Below are positions 42,701-50,329 of a stretch of 64,000 nucleotides of DNA, piece by piece; positions within the stretch are counted from its first letter, which is position 1; the number at the start of each line of letters is the position of its first letter. The position numbers and the translations under genes are program-made. The stretch is taken from assembly GCF_014640535.1 (NCBI RefSeq), contig NZ_BMHD01000001.1, positions 1,180,214 through 1,244,213 on the forward strand, written 5' to 3'. This stretch comes from Cnuibacter physcomitrellae. GTDB taxonomy: Bacteria > Actinomycetota > Actinomycetes > Actinomycetales > Microbacteriaceae. Under the pieces are notes generated by a model. The model did no database searches, was not told the origin of the DNA, and saw only the letters and a list, made by a program, of their open reading frames with translations.

Positions 42701-43257
42701 GGGTCGAAGCCGCCGAGCTCGTTCCAGACGCGGTGGCGCACCAGCAGGCCCGCCGCCCCCATGCCGAGCACGTCGCTCATCCGATCGTGCTGCGCCTGAT
42801 CGAGCTCGATCTCCGTCAGCTGCACGCTCGCGCCGAAGCGCGTGACGGTCTCGCCGAACGCGGCCAGGTAGGCCGTGTCGTCCCACTCCATCTGCTTCGG
42901 GCCCGCCGCCGCGACGGAGGGGTTGACCTCGACGGCGGCGAGCAGCGCCGCCAGGGCATCGGGTTCGGGAGCGGTGTCGTGGGCGAGGAGCCAGAGCCAC
43001 TCGTCCTGGTGCTCGGGCGGCGCGACCACGCCGAGCGCGTGGTCGATCGCCGTGCCGAACGACAGCCGGCCGGAGGCCTGGATGAAGTGGTCGGGCTTCG
43101 ACTTCGCCAGCAGCGACTGGGTGTCGTCGGTGGAGGCGCAGTCGACCACGATGATGGTGTCGGGGCGCCGGGTCTGAGCCGCGAGCGCCTCGAGGGTGCG
43201 CGGAAGGTGCTCGCCGCCATTCGAGGCGACGAGAACGGCTGTGACTCGAGCGTGCAT
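39718..43257 (-). CDS. Large membrane glycosyltransferase (GT2 fused to polytopic domain)
   Basis: 1179 residues. N-terminal GT2 domain (1 to about 230): VTAVLVASNGGEHLPRTLEAL, IIVVDCASTDDTQ, LLAHDTAPEPDALAAL, GFDPALPTADNALDFSIRVRL. Then about 14 membrane segments (about 240-300 and 350-860). The last 250 residues are cytoplasmic or external, highly acidic and low in complexity (Asp/Ser/Ala/Val/Pro), e.g. DSDSAASDAAGSDAS. Conserved near whiB2 and DUF5719 across actinobacteria; donor and acceptor unknown, cell-wall glycan assembly probable. TAGCAT lies 9 nt before the ATG. Confidence 0.87.
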   Translation of the reverse strand: MHARVTAVLVASNGGEHLPRTLEALAAQTRRPDTIIVVDCASTDDTQSLLAKSKPDHFIQASGRLSFGTAIDHALGVVAPPEHQDEWLWLLAHDTAPEPDALAALLAAVEVNPSVAAAGPKQMEWDDTAYLAAFGETVTRFGASVQLTEIELDQAQHDRMSDVLGMGAAGLLVRHRVWNELGGFDPALPTADNALDFSIRVRLAGHRVLAVPAARVATDGDGLSGPGRSQKGSARRRRQAAARAAQLHRRLVYAPGAAVALLWLSLVPLAVVRALFQLVRKQPGAVGGEFSAAFRTAFGSHIGEARRRLKAAKRVGWSAIAPLRMPGDEVRRRRSLQREIALTYLRGDRDRIQFIASGGLATVLVMALVGFVLFIPLFGAAALLGGGALPLSSDAGSLWAQIGVGFRDIGLGFTGAADPFAAVLAVLGSITFWSPSFVLVCLYLVTLPLAALAAWFCAAALTDRPLARTTAAVLWAIAPPLLSGLDAGMIGPVIAHLLLPWLVLAALSAPRSWSASGMAAILFAAVAAAAPSLWPALLVMWVAATIASRRDVARLIGIPIPALVLFAPLAYDQWMRGTPLALLADPGVPVWRDPAGAVDLLLGLPQRGLSGWVDLAGQVGISSTLVGIIAVVLIVPLALTALVALFLPRSYAALASIGIAILGLGTALLAGQLQLATSGSHSVAIWSGSGLSLYWLGMVGAAVLALHSLRSFAAVPAVIGSVAIGVLVLPLGLGVLLGTAEVVPGSGRQMPAFVVAEAIANPRVGTLVLSPQADGGLAASVVHGAGPTLDQQSTLASTSALSGAGSDTLDELVGNAASISGSDVSGELNALGIAFVLLQPVSAAESSTEAAATVARTSNALGSNPSLTLVGDTSVGGLWQVGSAQPLPSLPAPVPSNVGTPLGILVLVVQGAVFLIALLLALPAGRLQVQGGRAVSSTAHVAAAHSTAEAIAEDKTSEYDDDEVAGDEPEMLDEVRADEETPVREVPVGTIVGGSGFVPVEPPAPTAPATTGAAAASTAAAPAGPVILVEDERPAPDSVVEVPSESGPAAEEVDVVVLADPGSAEDAVVAPAPGPADARGADGGVSDARISDARVSDAESADADSDSAASDAAGSDASASPVAQPVAPTPDLEEPAAADDASPAGATDPGYDPDDETVLSVRDAIARHDAQRRGDDDAR

Positions 43258-43394
43258 ATCGCGTCGATGCTATGCGGGACGATCGACGCGGATCGCCTCA
43301 TCTGCGGCGTGCCGCCGCTTATGTGAGCCCTCTATGAGACCCGGCATCCCAGGATGGAGCGCGGATCGAGCGCGGATCGCCCGCGGGGCGCGGA

Positions 43395-43718
43395 TCAGCC
43401 CGCGCGCTTGCGGAGCTTGCGACGCTCGCGCTCGGAGAGCCCGCCCCAGATGCCGAACCGCTCGTCGTTCGCGAGCGCGTAGTCGAGGCACTGCGCCTTC
43501 ACCTCGCAGGAGGCGCAGATGCGCTTCGCGTCGCGGGTGGAGCCGCCCTTCTCGGGGAAGAAGGCCTCGGGATCGGTCTGCGCGCAGAGCGAATCGGCCT
43601 GCCAGGCGAGGGCGTCATCGTCGTCGGCAGCGACCTTGCGGACACCCGGGACACCGAGGTTGACCGGATCGACGAACCAGTCGTCGGGGACGCCTGCGCG
43701 ATACTCGGACATTGCCAT
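43395..43718 (-). CDS. whiB2: WhiB2/WhmD-type transcriptional regulator
   Basis: 107 residues. [4Fe-4S] Cys at 45, 68, 71 and 77, with the GIWGGLSERERRKLRKR turn and basic tail. The N-terminal 40 residues (acidic, ADDDDALAW) are longer than in WhiB1, and DSLCAQTDPEAFFPEKGGSTRDAKRIC in parts matches the WhiB2/WhmD subgroup, which controls septation genes in mycobacteria and streptomycetes. ATG at 43718 has AAGGGTGG upstream (MAMSEYRAG; the third codon is also ATG). 137 bp upstream of the large glycosyltransferase gene. Confidence 0.93.
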   Translation of the reverse strand: MAMSEYRAGVPDDWFVDPVNLGVPGVRKVAADDDDALAWQADSLCAQTDPEAFFPEKGGSTRDAKRICASCEVKAQCLDYALANDERFGIWGGLSERERRKLRKRAG

Positions 43719-43767
43719 ATCACGGCCACCCTTCTGAATTCGCTGCGACCTGCCGGAGAACCCCTTT

Positions 43768-43801
43768 AACTAATTACACCGATGTAGTTCGAATGCGTCA
43801 A
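43768..43801 (-). promoter_or_regulatory. whiB2 promoter with overlapping dyad
   Basis: Minus strand: TTGACG (43796-43801), 17-bp spacer, TGTAAT (43773-43778), predicted start near 43766, giving a leader of about 48 nt with a Shine-Dalgarno. A dyad covers the -10: AACTA (43768-43772) with TAGTT (43785-43789), and TACA-N4-TGTA (43775-43786). This is the best sigma-70-type promoter in the window and a likely operator. Confidence 0.7.
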
Positions 43802-43889
43802 GTCGCAGATGCTAAACCCTCAACCGATCCTCGAGGGTCCGACACGGTTCGTGTCGCGGTCGCGGTGGCGAAGAGGCGACGGACGTCGA

Positions 43890-43895
43890 TATCCT
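43890..43895 (+). promoter_or_regulatory. Probable -10 box of the GlxA-type gene (leaderless)
   Basis: TATCCT followed by 6 nt and the ATG at 43902; no Shine-Dalgarno. Confidence 0.5.
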
Positions 43896-43901
43896 GCCGT
43901 C

Positions 43902-44855
43902 ATGCTGCGTCGTGTCGCCCTCCTCGCCGTCCCCGGTGTCGCTCCGTTCGAGTTCGGGGTGGTGTGCGAGGCGTTCGGGATCGACCGCAGCGAGATGGGC
44001 GGCCCGAGCTTCGACTTCTCCATCGTCACCGCGGAGCCGGGGCCCGTGCCGACCAGCCTGGGCTACGACATGATGATCCAGGCCGGGCTCGAGAGCGCGT
44101 ACGCCGCCGACCTGATCGCCGTGCCCGCGCACCGGATCGACGACGACGTGCATCCCCAGGTCGTGGACGTGCTGCGTGACGCGGTCGAGCGCGGCGCCTG
44201 GGTGCTGAGCGTGTGCAGCGGCGCCTTCACCCTGGCGAAGGCGGGGCTCCTCGACGGCCGTCGGGCGACCACCCACTGGATGCACGCGGCCCGGCTGGCG
44301 ACGGAGTTCCCGACGATCGAGGTCGATCCCGACGTGCTCTTCGTCGAGGACGGGAACGTCGTGACCAGCGCCGGGACCGCGGCGGGCATCGACGCGTGCC
44401 TCCACCTCATCCGCAAGGAGCTCGGAGCGGCGTCGGCCAACGTCGTCGCCCGGCGCATGGTCGTACCGCCCCAGCGCGACGGCGGCCAGTCGCAGTACAT
44501 CGCCAACCCGATCCCCGCCCAGCAGACCGACTCGTTCGCCGCGGTGACCGACTGGATGCTGAAGAACCTCGACCAGGACCTGACCGTCGACCAGCTCGCC
44601 AAGCGGGCGATCATGTCGCCCCGGACCTTCGCGCGCCGGTTCAAGGCGGAGCTGGGTGCGACCCCGGGCGCGTGGCTGAACCGGCAGCGCCTGCTCCGGG
44701 CGCAGGAGCTGCTCGAGCAGAGCGACCTCCCGCTCGACGCGGTCGCGGCGGAGAGCGGCTTCGGGACGGCGGCGGTCATGCGCCACCACTTCGCCAGGAC
44801 GCTGGCCACCACCCCCGCCGCCTACCGTCGCACCTTCTGCGTCCAGTCGGCCTAG
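43902..44855 (+). CDS. GlxA-family AraC-type regulator
   Basis: 317 residues. N-terminal DJ-1/PfpI-like domain (about 1-190) with the nucleophile-elbow VLSVCSGAFTLAKAGLLDGRRATTHW, then a C-terminal AraC double HTH (about 220-315: DLTVDQLAKRAIMSPRTFARRF and LPLDAVAAESGFGTAAVMRHHF). Such proteins usually regulate amine, amino-acid or nitrogen metabolism; target unknown. Start at 43902 (MLRRVALLAVPG) fits the family and the TATCCT box; the in-frame ATG at 43809 is upstream of the promoter. Confidence 0.9.
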   Translation: MLRRVALLAVPGVAPFEFGVVCEAFGIDRSEMGGPSFDFSIVTAEPGPVPTSLGYDMMIQAGLESAYAADLIAVPAHRIDDDVHPQVVDVLRDAVERGAWVLSVCSGAFTLAKAGLLDGRRATTHWMHAARLATEFPTIEVDPDVLFVEDGNVVTSAGTAAGIDACLHLIRKELGAASANVVARRMVVPPQRDGGQSQYIANPIPAQQTDSFAAVTDWMLKNLDQDLTVDQLAKRAIMSPRTFARRFKAELGATPGAWLNRQRLLRAQELLEQSDLPLDAVAAESGFGTAAVMRHHFARTLATTPAAYRRTFCVQSA

Positions 44856-44887
44856 GCCGCGCGACCACGCGGGGTCGCTCGGCCTTT
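44854..44887. terminator. Terminator between GlxA-type gene and manA
   Basis: GGCCG...CGACC (44855-44866) pairs with GGTCG...CGGCC (44873-44884) around a small internal mismatch, followed by TTT on the plus strand; convergent genes. Confidence 0.7.
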
Positions 44888-44893
44888 CGCGGA

Positions 44894-46144
44894 TCAGCCC
44901 GCCGTGCGAGAGGGGGCGGCCAGGAAGAGGGTCGCCGTCCCGGCGAGGGTGAGACTGCCCTCGTCGGCCGACACGTACGCGGCCTGACCGCGCACGAGCG
45001 TGATCGAGCCGTGGGCGCCGGCGATCGAGGCCGCGCCGGACGTGCAGAGCACGATGGCGCCGCCCGCGGGCTCGTACTCGGCCGACGACGGCCCCGCCTC
45101 CCCGTCGAGGTCGGCGCGCACCAGCTCGAAGTCGGGCACCGGCGGCGCGAAGACGCTGAGGCCCGGCGCCGGGTGGGCCGGCTCGAGGTACGGCACGGGC
45201 AGCACGCCGAACTCGAGCACCTCGAGCAGCTCGGCGACGTCGACGTGCTTCGGGGTGAGCCCCCCGCGCAGCACGTTGTCGGAGGAGGCCATCACCTCGA
45301 TGCCGAGCCCCGACAGGTAGGCGTGGATGTTCCCCGCTGGCAGGAAGAGCGACTGACCGGCTGTCAGGGTGACGCGGTTCAGCAGCAGGGAGACGACGAT
45401 GCCCGGGTCACCCGGGTACTCCTCACCGAGGCGCACGACGGTCTCGACCGCCTTCGTGTAGGGCTCGGTCATGTGGGCGTGAGCCGGGTGGAGGGCCATC
45501 TCCGCCAGCAGGACCACGAGGGAGACGAGCTCCTCGACCTCGGGACCGCCCGCGACGAGCCACTCGAATGCCCTCTGCAGCACCTCCGCATCGGGTCGGC
45601 CGATCGCCTGCGAGTCCTCGAGGTAGTGCACCAGCCTGCCGAGCACGTCCCAGCTCGGCGCCGAGCGCGCGCTGTCGATGGTGACGAAGAGGTTCACGAT
45701 GTCGCGCACCTCCTCGACCGGGCGGAAGCCGCAGAGCGCGTCGAAGGTCGGGCTCAGGGCCACGATGATCTCGGGCTTGTGCGAGGCGTCGCGGTAGTTG
45801 CGGTGGGGCGCGTCGATCGGCACGCCGGCCGCGTTCTCGCGCTCGAAGCCCTCGCGGGCGCGCTCGGGGGTCGGGTGCGCCTGCAGCGACAGCGGCCGCT
45901 CGGCGGCCAGCACCTTGAGCAGGAAGGGCAGCGGCGGCTGACCCTCGCGGCGCAGCAGCTCCGCGAGGTCGGCGGCTCCGCCGACCGCATCCGGATGCAC
46001 GACCCGGCTCGGATTGGACGGATGCGTCCCGAGCCAGAGCTCGGCCTGCGGATCGCCGGTCCGGGGGGAGCCGAGCAGATCGGGGATGGCGGTCTCCGAC
46101 CCCCAGGCGTAGTCGCGCGGCGTGTTGGTGATCTCGACGAACAC
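44894..46144 (-). CDS. manA: Mannose-6-phosphate isomerase, class I
   Basis: 416 residues. Interconverts fructose 6-phosphate and mannose 6-phosphate with Zn2+, feeding GDP-mannose for glycans. RDYAWGS start, QAHP (zinc ligands), HKPEIIVALSPTFDALCGFRP, and LPAGNIHAYLSGLGIEVMASSDNVLRGGLTPKHVD read in parts. The GTG at 46144 (MFVEITNTPRDY) has GGGAGGAAC ten nt upstream and fits the family; the frame extends to 46213 without a ribosome site. Position matches Rv3255c near whiB2. Possible supplier for the glycan locus to its right. Confidence 0.94.
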   Translation of the reverse strand: MFVEITNTPRDYAWGSETAIPDLLGSPRTGDPQAELWLGTHPSNPSRVVHPDAVGGAADLAELLRREGQPPLPFLLKVLAAERPLSLQAHPTPERAREGFERENAAGVPIDAPHRNYRDASHKPEIIVALSPTFDALCGFRPVEEVRDIVNLFVTIDSARSAPSWDVLGRLVHYLEDSQAIGRPDAEVLQRAFEWLVAGGPEVEELVSLVVLLAEMALHPAHAHMTEPYTKAVETVVRLGEEYPGDPGIVVSLLLNRVTLTAGQSLFLPAGNIHAYLSGLGIEVMASSDNVLRGGLTPKHVDVAELLEVLEFGVLPVPYLEPAHPAPGLSVFAPPVPDFELVRADLDGEAGPSSAEYEPAGGAIVLCTSGAASIAGAHGSITLVRGQAAYVSADEGSLTLAGTATLFLAAPSRTAG

Positions 46145-46214
46145 TGTCTCGTTCCTCCCGTAGGACGTCTCACCGGTTGGCACCTGCCTACAATCCGTCG
46201 GAGGCGTCGACACG

Positions 46215-46226
46215 GGTCTTTAGACC
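46215..46226. promoter_or_regulatory. Palindrome between manA and acyl-CoA dehydrogenase genes
   Basis: GGTCTTTAGACC (5-bp arms, TT centre) in the 172-bp divergent gap. It may be an operator. A TAGGCT -10-like box (46267-46272) points to the acyl-CoA dehydrogenase gene. Confidence 0.35.
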
Positions 46227-46316
46227 AAAGTACCAACCGCTCGTCGCTCATCCTGACAGCGCCGTTAGGCTCCCCGTCGAACACCCCCCCGCCTCACCCG
46301 CACTGGAGCATCACCG

Positions 46317-47495
46317 ATGACGTTCGAGCCCCTCGCCAGCGACTTCTACGGATACGCCGACCTCCTCACCGATCGCGAGAAGGAGGCTCTCGCCTCGCTC
46401 CGCGACTACCTCGAGACGGAGGTGAAGCCGATCGTCAACGGGCACTGGGAGGCCGCCACCTTCCCCCACGAGACCGTGAAGGGCCTCGCCGCCCAGGACG
46501 TCTACAGCTTCGCCTGGGAGGAGACCCGCCCGTTCGAGAACTCGGCGGTCTTCCGCGGGTTCGTCGCCCTCGAGCTCGCCCGCGTCGACGCGTCGATCGC
46601 GACGCTGGTCGGCGTGCAGAACGGCCTCGCCATGGGCTCGATCAGCGTGGCGGGCTCGCAGGAGCAGCGCCGGGAGTGGCTGCCGAAGATGGCCGCGGGC
46701 GACGTGGTGGGCTCGTTCGGGCTCACCGAGCCCGACTCGGGCTCCGACTCCGCGCAGGGCCTCAGGACGGTCGCGACCCGCGACGGCGACGAGTGGGTGC
46801 TGAACGGCTCCAAGCGCTGGATCGGCAACGCCACGTTCGGCGACATCACCGTGATCTGGGCCAAGTCCGCGGAGGACGGCCAGGTGAAGGGCTTCATCGT
46901 CCCCCGCGCCACCCCCGGCTTCACGGCGACGAAGATCGAGGGCAAGCAGAGCCTCCGCATCGTGCAGAACGCCGACATCACCCTCGAGGACGTCCGGGTG
47001 CCCGAGGCGAACCGCCTGCAGAACGCGAACTCGTTCCGCGACACCGCGAAGGTGCTGCGCCTCACCCGCGCCGAGGTCGCCTGGGCCGCGGTCGGCAACT
47101 CCATCGGCGCCTACGAGGCTGCTCTCCGCTACGCCCGCGAGCGCGTCCAGTTCGGGAAGCCCATCGCCTCCCACCAGCTGGTCCAGGACCACCTCGTGAC
47201 CTGCATGGGCAACATCACCGCGAGCCTCGGGATGGTGGTGCGGGTGTCGCAGATGCTCGACGCCGGCACCCAGCGCGACGAGCACTCGGCCCTCGCGAAG
47301 GCGTACACCACGGCCCGGATGCGCGAGACCGTCTCGCACGCCCGCGAGGTCCTCGGCGGCAACGGCATCGTGCTCGAGTACGACGTGGCGAGGCACTTCG
47401 CGGATGCGGAGGCGCTCTACTCCTACGAGGGCACGCGTGAGATGAACACCCTCATCGTCGGGCGCGCGCTCACCGGGTCGGCCGCGTTCGTGTGA
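46317..47495 (+). CDS. Acyl-CoA dehydrogenase (glutaryl-CoA dehydrogenase-like)
   Basis: 392-residue FAD enzyme. N-terminal helices, FAD-contact SFGLTEPDSGSDSAQGLRT, the W-rich NGSKRWIGNATFGD strand, the C-terminal RVQFGKPIASHQLVQDHL and EVLGGNGIVLEYDVARHF, with the catalytic Glu expected in SYEGTREMNTLIVGRALTG near residue 370. Closest in pattern to glutaryl-CoA dehydrogenase; the substrate cannot be fixed from sequence. GGAGC lies about 7 nt before the ATG. Single gene between manA and the glycan locus; no ETF gene nearby. Confidence 0.9.
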   Translation: MTFEPLASDFYGYADLLTDREKEALASLRDYLETEVKPIVNGHWEAATFPHETVKGLAAQDVYSFAWEETRPFENSAVFRGFVALELARVDASIATLVGVQNGLAMGSISVAGSQEQRREWLPKMAAGDVVGSFGLTEPDSGSDSAQGLRTVATRDGDEWVLNGSKRWIGNATFGDITVIWAKSAEDGQVKGFIVPRATPGFTATKIEGKQSLRIVQNADITLEDVRVPEANRLQNANSFRDTAKVLRLTRAEVAWAAVGNSIGAYEAALRYARERVQFGKPIASHQLVQDHLVTCMGNITASLGMVVRVSQMLDAGTQRDEHSALAKAYTTARMRETVSHAREVLGGNGIVLEYDVARHFADAEALYSYEGTREMNTLIVGRALTGSAAFV

Positions 47496-47527
47496 TCCGT
47501 GCCGCGGCGGAGCCGCGCCGGCGTCGA

Positions 47528-47533
47528 TAGGAT
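47528..47533 (+). promoter_or_regulatory. Probable -10 box opening the glycan locus (leaderless)
   Basis: TAGGAT followed by 6 nt and the GTG at 47540; no Shine-Dalgarno. Confidence 0.5.
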
Positions 47534-47539
47534 CCCTGG

Positions 47540-48700
47540 GTGCGCTATCCGATCGACGTAAGCGGCCGTGGGCTCGCCGTCGCCGCCCTCCTGGTCGGCT
47601 TCGGCGCGGGTCTCTGGCGCGATCTGCTCGGCGTCTGGGGCTACCTCTGCCTGGCCGGCGTGCTGGTCGCGGTCACGGTGGTCCACCTCACCCGGACCAG
47701 GCTGTGGCGGAACCTCCCGCTGTCGCGGCTGCCGAAGACGCTGCTGCTGTACGTGCTCGTCCTGGTGGTCATGATCCCGTTCACGCTGCGTCCGGGCGAG
47801 GACGCCCTCGTGGCGTTCGCCCAGCTGGCCGGTCTCGTGGTCGGTCTGTTCCTCGCTGCCGGGCTGACCTGGCCGGTCCTGCTCTCCGCGCTCACCAGGG
47901 CGTTCTCCCTCCTCATCGGGTTCTCGCTGCTGTTCGAGCTGGTCGTCGCGGTGTTCGTGCGGCAGCCCGTCCACCCCCTGGTGCCCCGCGAGGGCGAGCC
48001 GGTGTGGACGTACGGCGACCTGTTCCGCTACGGCCATGTGCAGGGGCTCGTCGGCTCCTCCGCCGCGCTCGGGTTCATCGCGCTCCTGCTGGTGATCACG
48101 GTCGGCATCCAGTGGGCGCAGTCCCTGCGGCCGACCGCATCCGCCGTGATCTGGGTCGTGCTCGGCGCAGCGACGATCGTCCTCACGCGCGACCTGCCGG
48201 TGCTCACGGCCACCGGCGTGTGCGCCCTCATGCTCGGCGTGATGGTGCTCGCCCGCCGCCTCGGCCCGGTCGCCCGCGTCGTGCTCCTGGTCGCCATGGG
48301 GGCGGTGAAGCTCGGCGTCGTGCTCGCCCTCGCCTGGTCGGCACAGTCCGCCGGTGCGTGGGCCGACGTCCAGCAGCACGCGGGGATCGTCGGAGTGCTG
48401 CTGCTCGCCGCCCTGATCGCCGGCCTGTTCTACCGGCTCTGGTGGTTCGCCGTCGACCGGCCGCTCGACTCCCGCGGCGTGCCCGGCGAGCACGTGCCAA
48501 TGACCCTGTATCCGGCTCTCGTCTCCACGGCGCTGGTCACCGTGAGCGTCTGGAACGACGTCATGATCGTGACCGGCGGCTGGATGCTGCTCGTCGCCCT
48601 CGCGGTGCACTCGAAGCTCGACAACCACCGCGTCGGCCTCGACCTGGGTGTGCCGCGCCGGTCCTTCGTCGCCTCTGCCTCCGCGGTCGCCGTCCGATGA
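47540..48700 (+). CDS. O-antigen ligase/polymerase-like membrane protein
   Basis: 386 residues with about 11 membrane segments and a larger extracytoplasmic loop in the middle (about 130-165: FVRQPVHPLVPREGEPVWTY in part). The layout is that of the Wzy/O-antigen ligase superfamily, which polymerises or attaches lipid-linked glycans on the outer face. Motif support is weak, so this is by topology and context. GTG start at 47540 with TAGGAT 6 nt upstream. ATGA overlap with the next glycosyltransferase gene shows an operon. Confidence 0.7.
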   Translation: MRYPIDVSGRGLAVAALLVGFGAGLWRDLLGVWGYLCLAGVLVAVTVVHLTRTRLWRNLPLSRLPKTLLLYVLVLVVMIPFTLRPGEDALVAFAQLAGLVVGLFLAAGLTWPVLLSALTRAFSLLIGFSLLFELVVAVFVRQPVHPLVPREGEPVWTYGDLFRYGHVQGLVGSSAALGFIALLLVITVGIQWAQSLRPTASAVIWVVLGAATIVLTRDLPVLTATGVCALMLGVMVLARRLGPVARVVLLVAMGAVKLGVVLALAWSAQSAGAWADVQQHAGIVGVLLLAALIAGLFYRLWWFAVDRPLDSRGVPGEHVPMTLYPALVSTALVTVSVWNDVMIVTGGWMLLVALAVHSKLDNHRVGLDLGVPRRSFVASASAVAVR

Positions 48701-49581
48701 CGCTCGACGTCATGATGCCGTTCTACGGCAGGGCGGATCACCTCCGCGTGGCGGTCGAGAGCGTGCTCGCCCAGACCGACCCGGACTGGCGCCTGGTGGT
48801 GGTCGACGACCGCTACCCGGACGAAGCCCCGGGCGAGTGGGTGCGCGCGATCGAGGACCCTCGGGTGGAGTACCGGCGCAACGCCCGGAACCTCGGGGTC
48901 ACCGGGAACTTCCGCGAGTGCGTACGCCTGGTCGAGCACGAGCGCGCCGTCATCCTCGGCAGCGACGACCGGATGCACCCGGGCTACGTCGCGCGCGTGG
49001 CCGAGCTCGCCGAGCGGTTCCCCGACGCCGCCATCCTCCAGCCCGGCGTCGACGTCATCGACGCCGAGGGCGCCGAGCACACCCCGATGGCCGACCGCAT
49101 CAAGGCCCTCCTGCGCCCGCGCGGGTCCGGACCGCGGGTGCTCGGGGGCGAGGACCTCGCCGCGAGCCTCCTCCGCGGCAACTGGCTCTACTTCCCCGCC
49201 CTCGTCTGGCGTGCCGACGAGCTGCGCCGATTCGACTTCCGGGAGGAGTTCGAGGTCGTCGAGGACCTTGCGCTCATCCTCGAGATCCTGCTGGCCGGCG
49301 GCGACCTGGTGCTGGACGACGAGGTGGTGTTCTCCTACCGACGGCATCGCGCGAGCGTCTCGGCGCTCCGCGGGCCCGACGGCGCGAAGTTCCTCGAGGA
49401 GCGCGCCCTGTTCCACGAGATGGCCGACCGGATGCGTGCCCGCGGATGGCGCCGCGCCGCGCGTGCCGCGCGCCTCCACCTCACGTCGCGCTTGAACGCC
49501 GCGAGCGAGCTGCCGTCAGCCCTCCGAGCGCGCGACTCCGCCGGGGTCAGGACCCTGCTGCACCACGTCGTCGCGCGCTGA
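48697..49581 (+). CDS. Family 2 glycosyltransferase
   Basis: 294 residues, soluble GT-A fold: MPFYGRADHLRVAVESVLAQTD, LVVVDDRYPDE, and a DxD-type VILGSDDRMHPGY (about 82-94), with EEFEVVEDLALILEILLAGG providing the usual acidic base region. No membrane helix. The sugar donor is unknown. The start overlaps the preceding stop (ATGA). Its 3' end overlaps the convergent gene at 49547 by 35 bp, so the last 11 codons are read on both strands. Confidence 0.88.
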   Translation: MTLDVMMPFYGRADHLRVAVESVLAQTDPDWRLVVVDDRYPDEAPGEWVRAIEDPRVEYRRNARNLGVTGNFRECVRLVEHERAVILGSDDRMHPGYVARVAELAERFPDAAILQPGVDVIDAEGAEHTPMADRIKALLRPRGSGPRVLGGEDLAASLLRGNWLYFPALVWRADELRRFDFREEFEVVEDLALILEILLAGGDLVLDDEVVFSYRRHRASVSALRGPDGAKFLEERALFHEMADRMRARGWRRAARAARLHLTSRLNAASELPSALRARDSAGVRTLLHHVVAR

Positions 49582-50329
49582 CCCTCGCCCGCCGACGGCG
49601 CGCGGCCTCGACGATGAGTCGCGCGAACACGGCTCGGGCCCGCAGGATCGTGCCCAGCCCTCGGATGCCGAGCGGCGTCTGGTTGGAGTCGTGGAGGCGG
49701 CGCTCGACGACGACGTCCTCGAGATGACGGATGCTCCGCCACACGTTCCCGACGATGGCGATCCAGACGTCGTGCGACTCGTGGAGGTAGGACGGGATGG
49801 GCAGGATGCCCGCGTCGATCGCCTCGCGCCGGAAGCCCATCGCGCATCCGAAGTAGGGGCGGTATCCGATCATCACGGCGAAGAGGTTCGCCCACCACCT
49901 CCCCGACTGGCGTGCCGTGAGGGGCGGGTACCAGAGGCGGGCCCCGTTCCGCCCCAGGATGCTGTGGTTCGCCGCCACGACGAGCGAGTCGGAGAGTCCG
50001 GCGATCATCGCCTCGTGCCGGCCCGGGGTCCAGACGTCGTCCTGGTCCGAGAGGAAGACGTAGCGCCCGCGAGCGCGGCGGATGGCCGTCTCGAACGCTC
50101 GCACGTAGCCGACGTTCCGGTCGGTGCTCGTGAGGAGCACGCGCGACTCGCCGAGGCGCGCCACGGTCTCCACGATGACCGCACGGGTGTCGTCCGGGGA
50201 GCAGTCGTCGACGATGACGAGCTCGTCGTCCGGGCCCAGCTGTGCGACGATCGACTCGATCTGCTCCGCCACGTAGGCGGCGCCGCGGTAGGTGGCCATG
50301 CAGACGCTGGCCCTGATCCCGTCGGTCAT
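49547..50329 (-). CDS. Family 2 glycosyltransferase, rhamnosyltransferase-like
   Basis: 260 residues. ASVCMATYRGAAYVAEQIESI, VIVDDCSPDDT, RGRYVFLSDQDDVWTPGRH (metal-binding SDQDD, about 93-97), then FGCAMGFRREAIDAGIL and a C-terminal YLHESHDVWIA. This pattern is common in rhamnosyl-type GT2 enzymes; donor unproven. The frame is open to 51277, but only as a shadow of the flippase gene; the ATG at 50329 overlaps the flippase stop (ATGA). Convergent with the gene at 48697. Confidence 0.88.
   Translation of the reverse strand: MTDGIRASVCMATYRGAAYVAEQIESIVAQLGPDDELVIVDDCSPDDTRAVIVETVARLGESRVLLTSTDRNVGYVRAFETAIRRARGRYVFLSDQDDVWTPGRHEAMIAGLSDSLVVAANHSILGRNGARLWYPPLTARQSGRWWANLFAVMIGYRPYFGCAMGFRREAIDAGILPIPSYLHESHDVWIAIVGNVWRSIRHLEDVVVERRLHDSNQTPLGIRGLGTILRARAVFARLIVEAARRRRARVSARRRGAAGS

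Noticed and set aside
43319-43326. TTATGTGAG near 43319 as a fourth copy of the dyad motif
   Set aside because: It lacks the second half-site (YACTC) at the required spacing.
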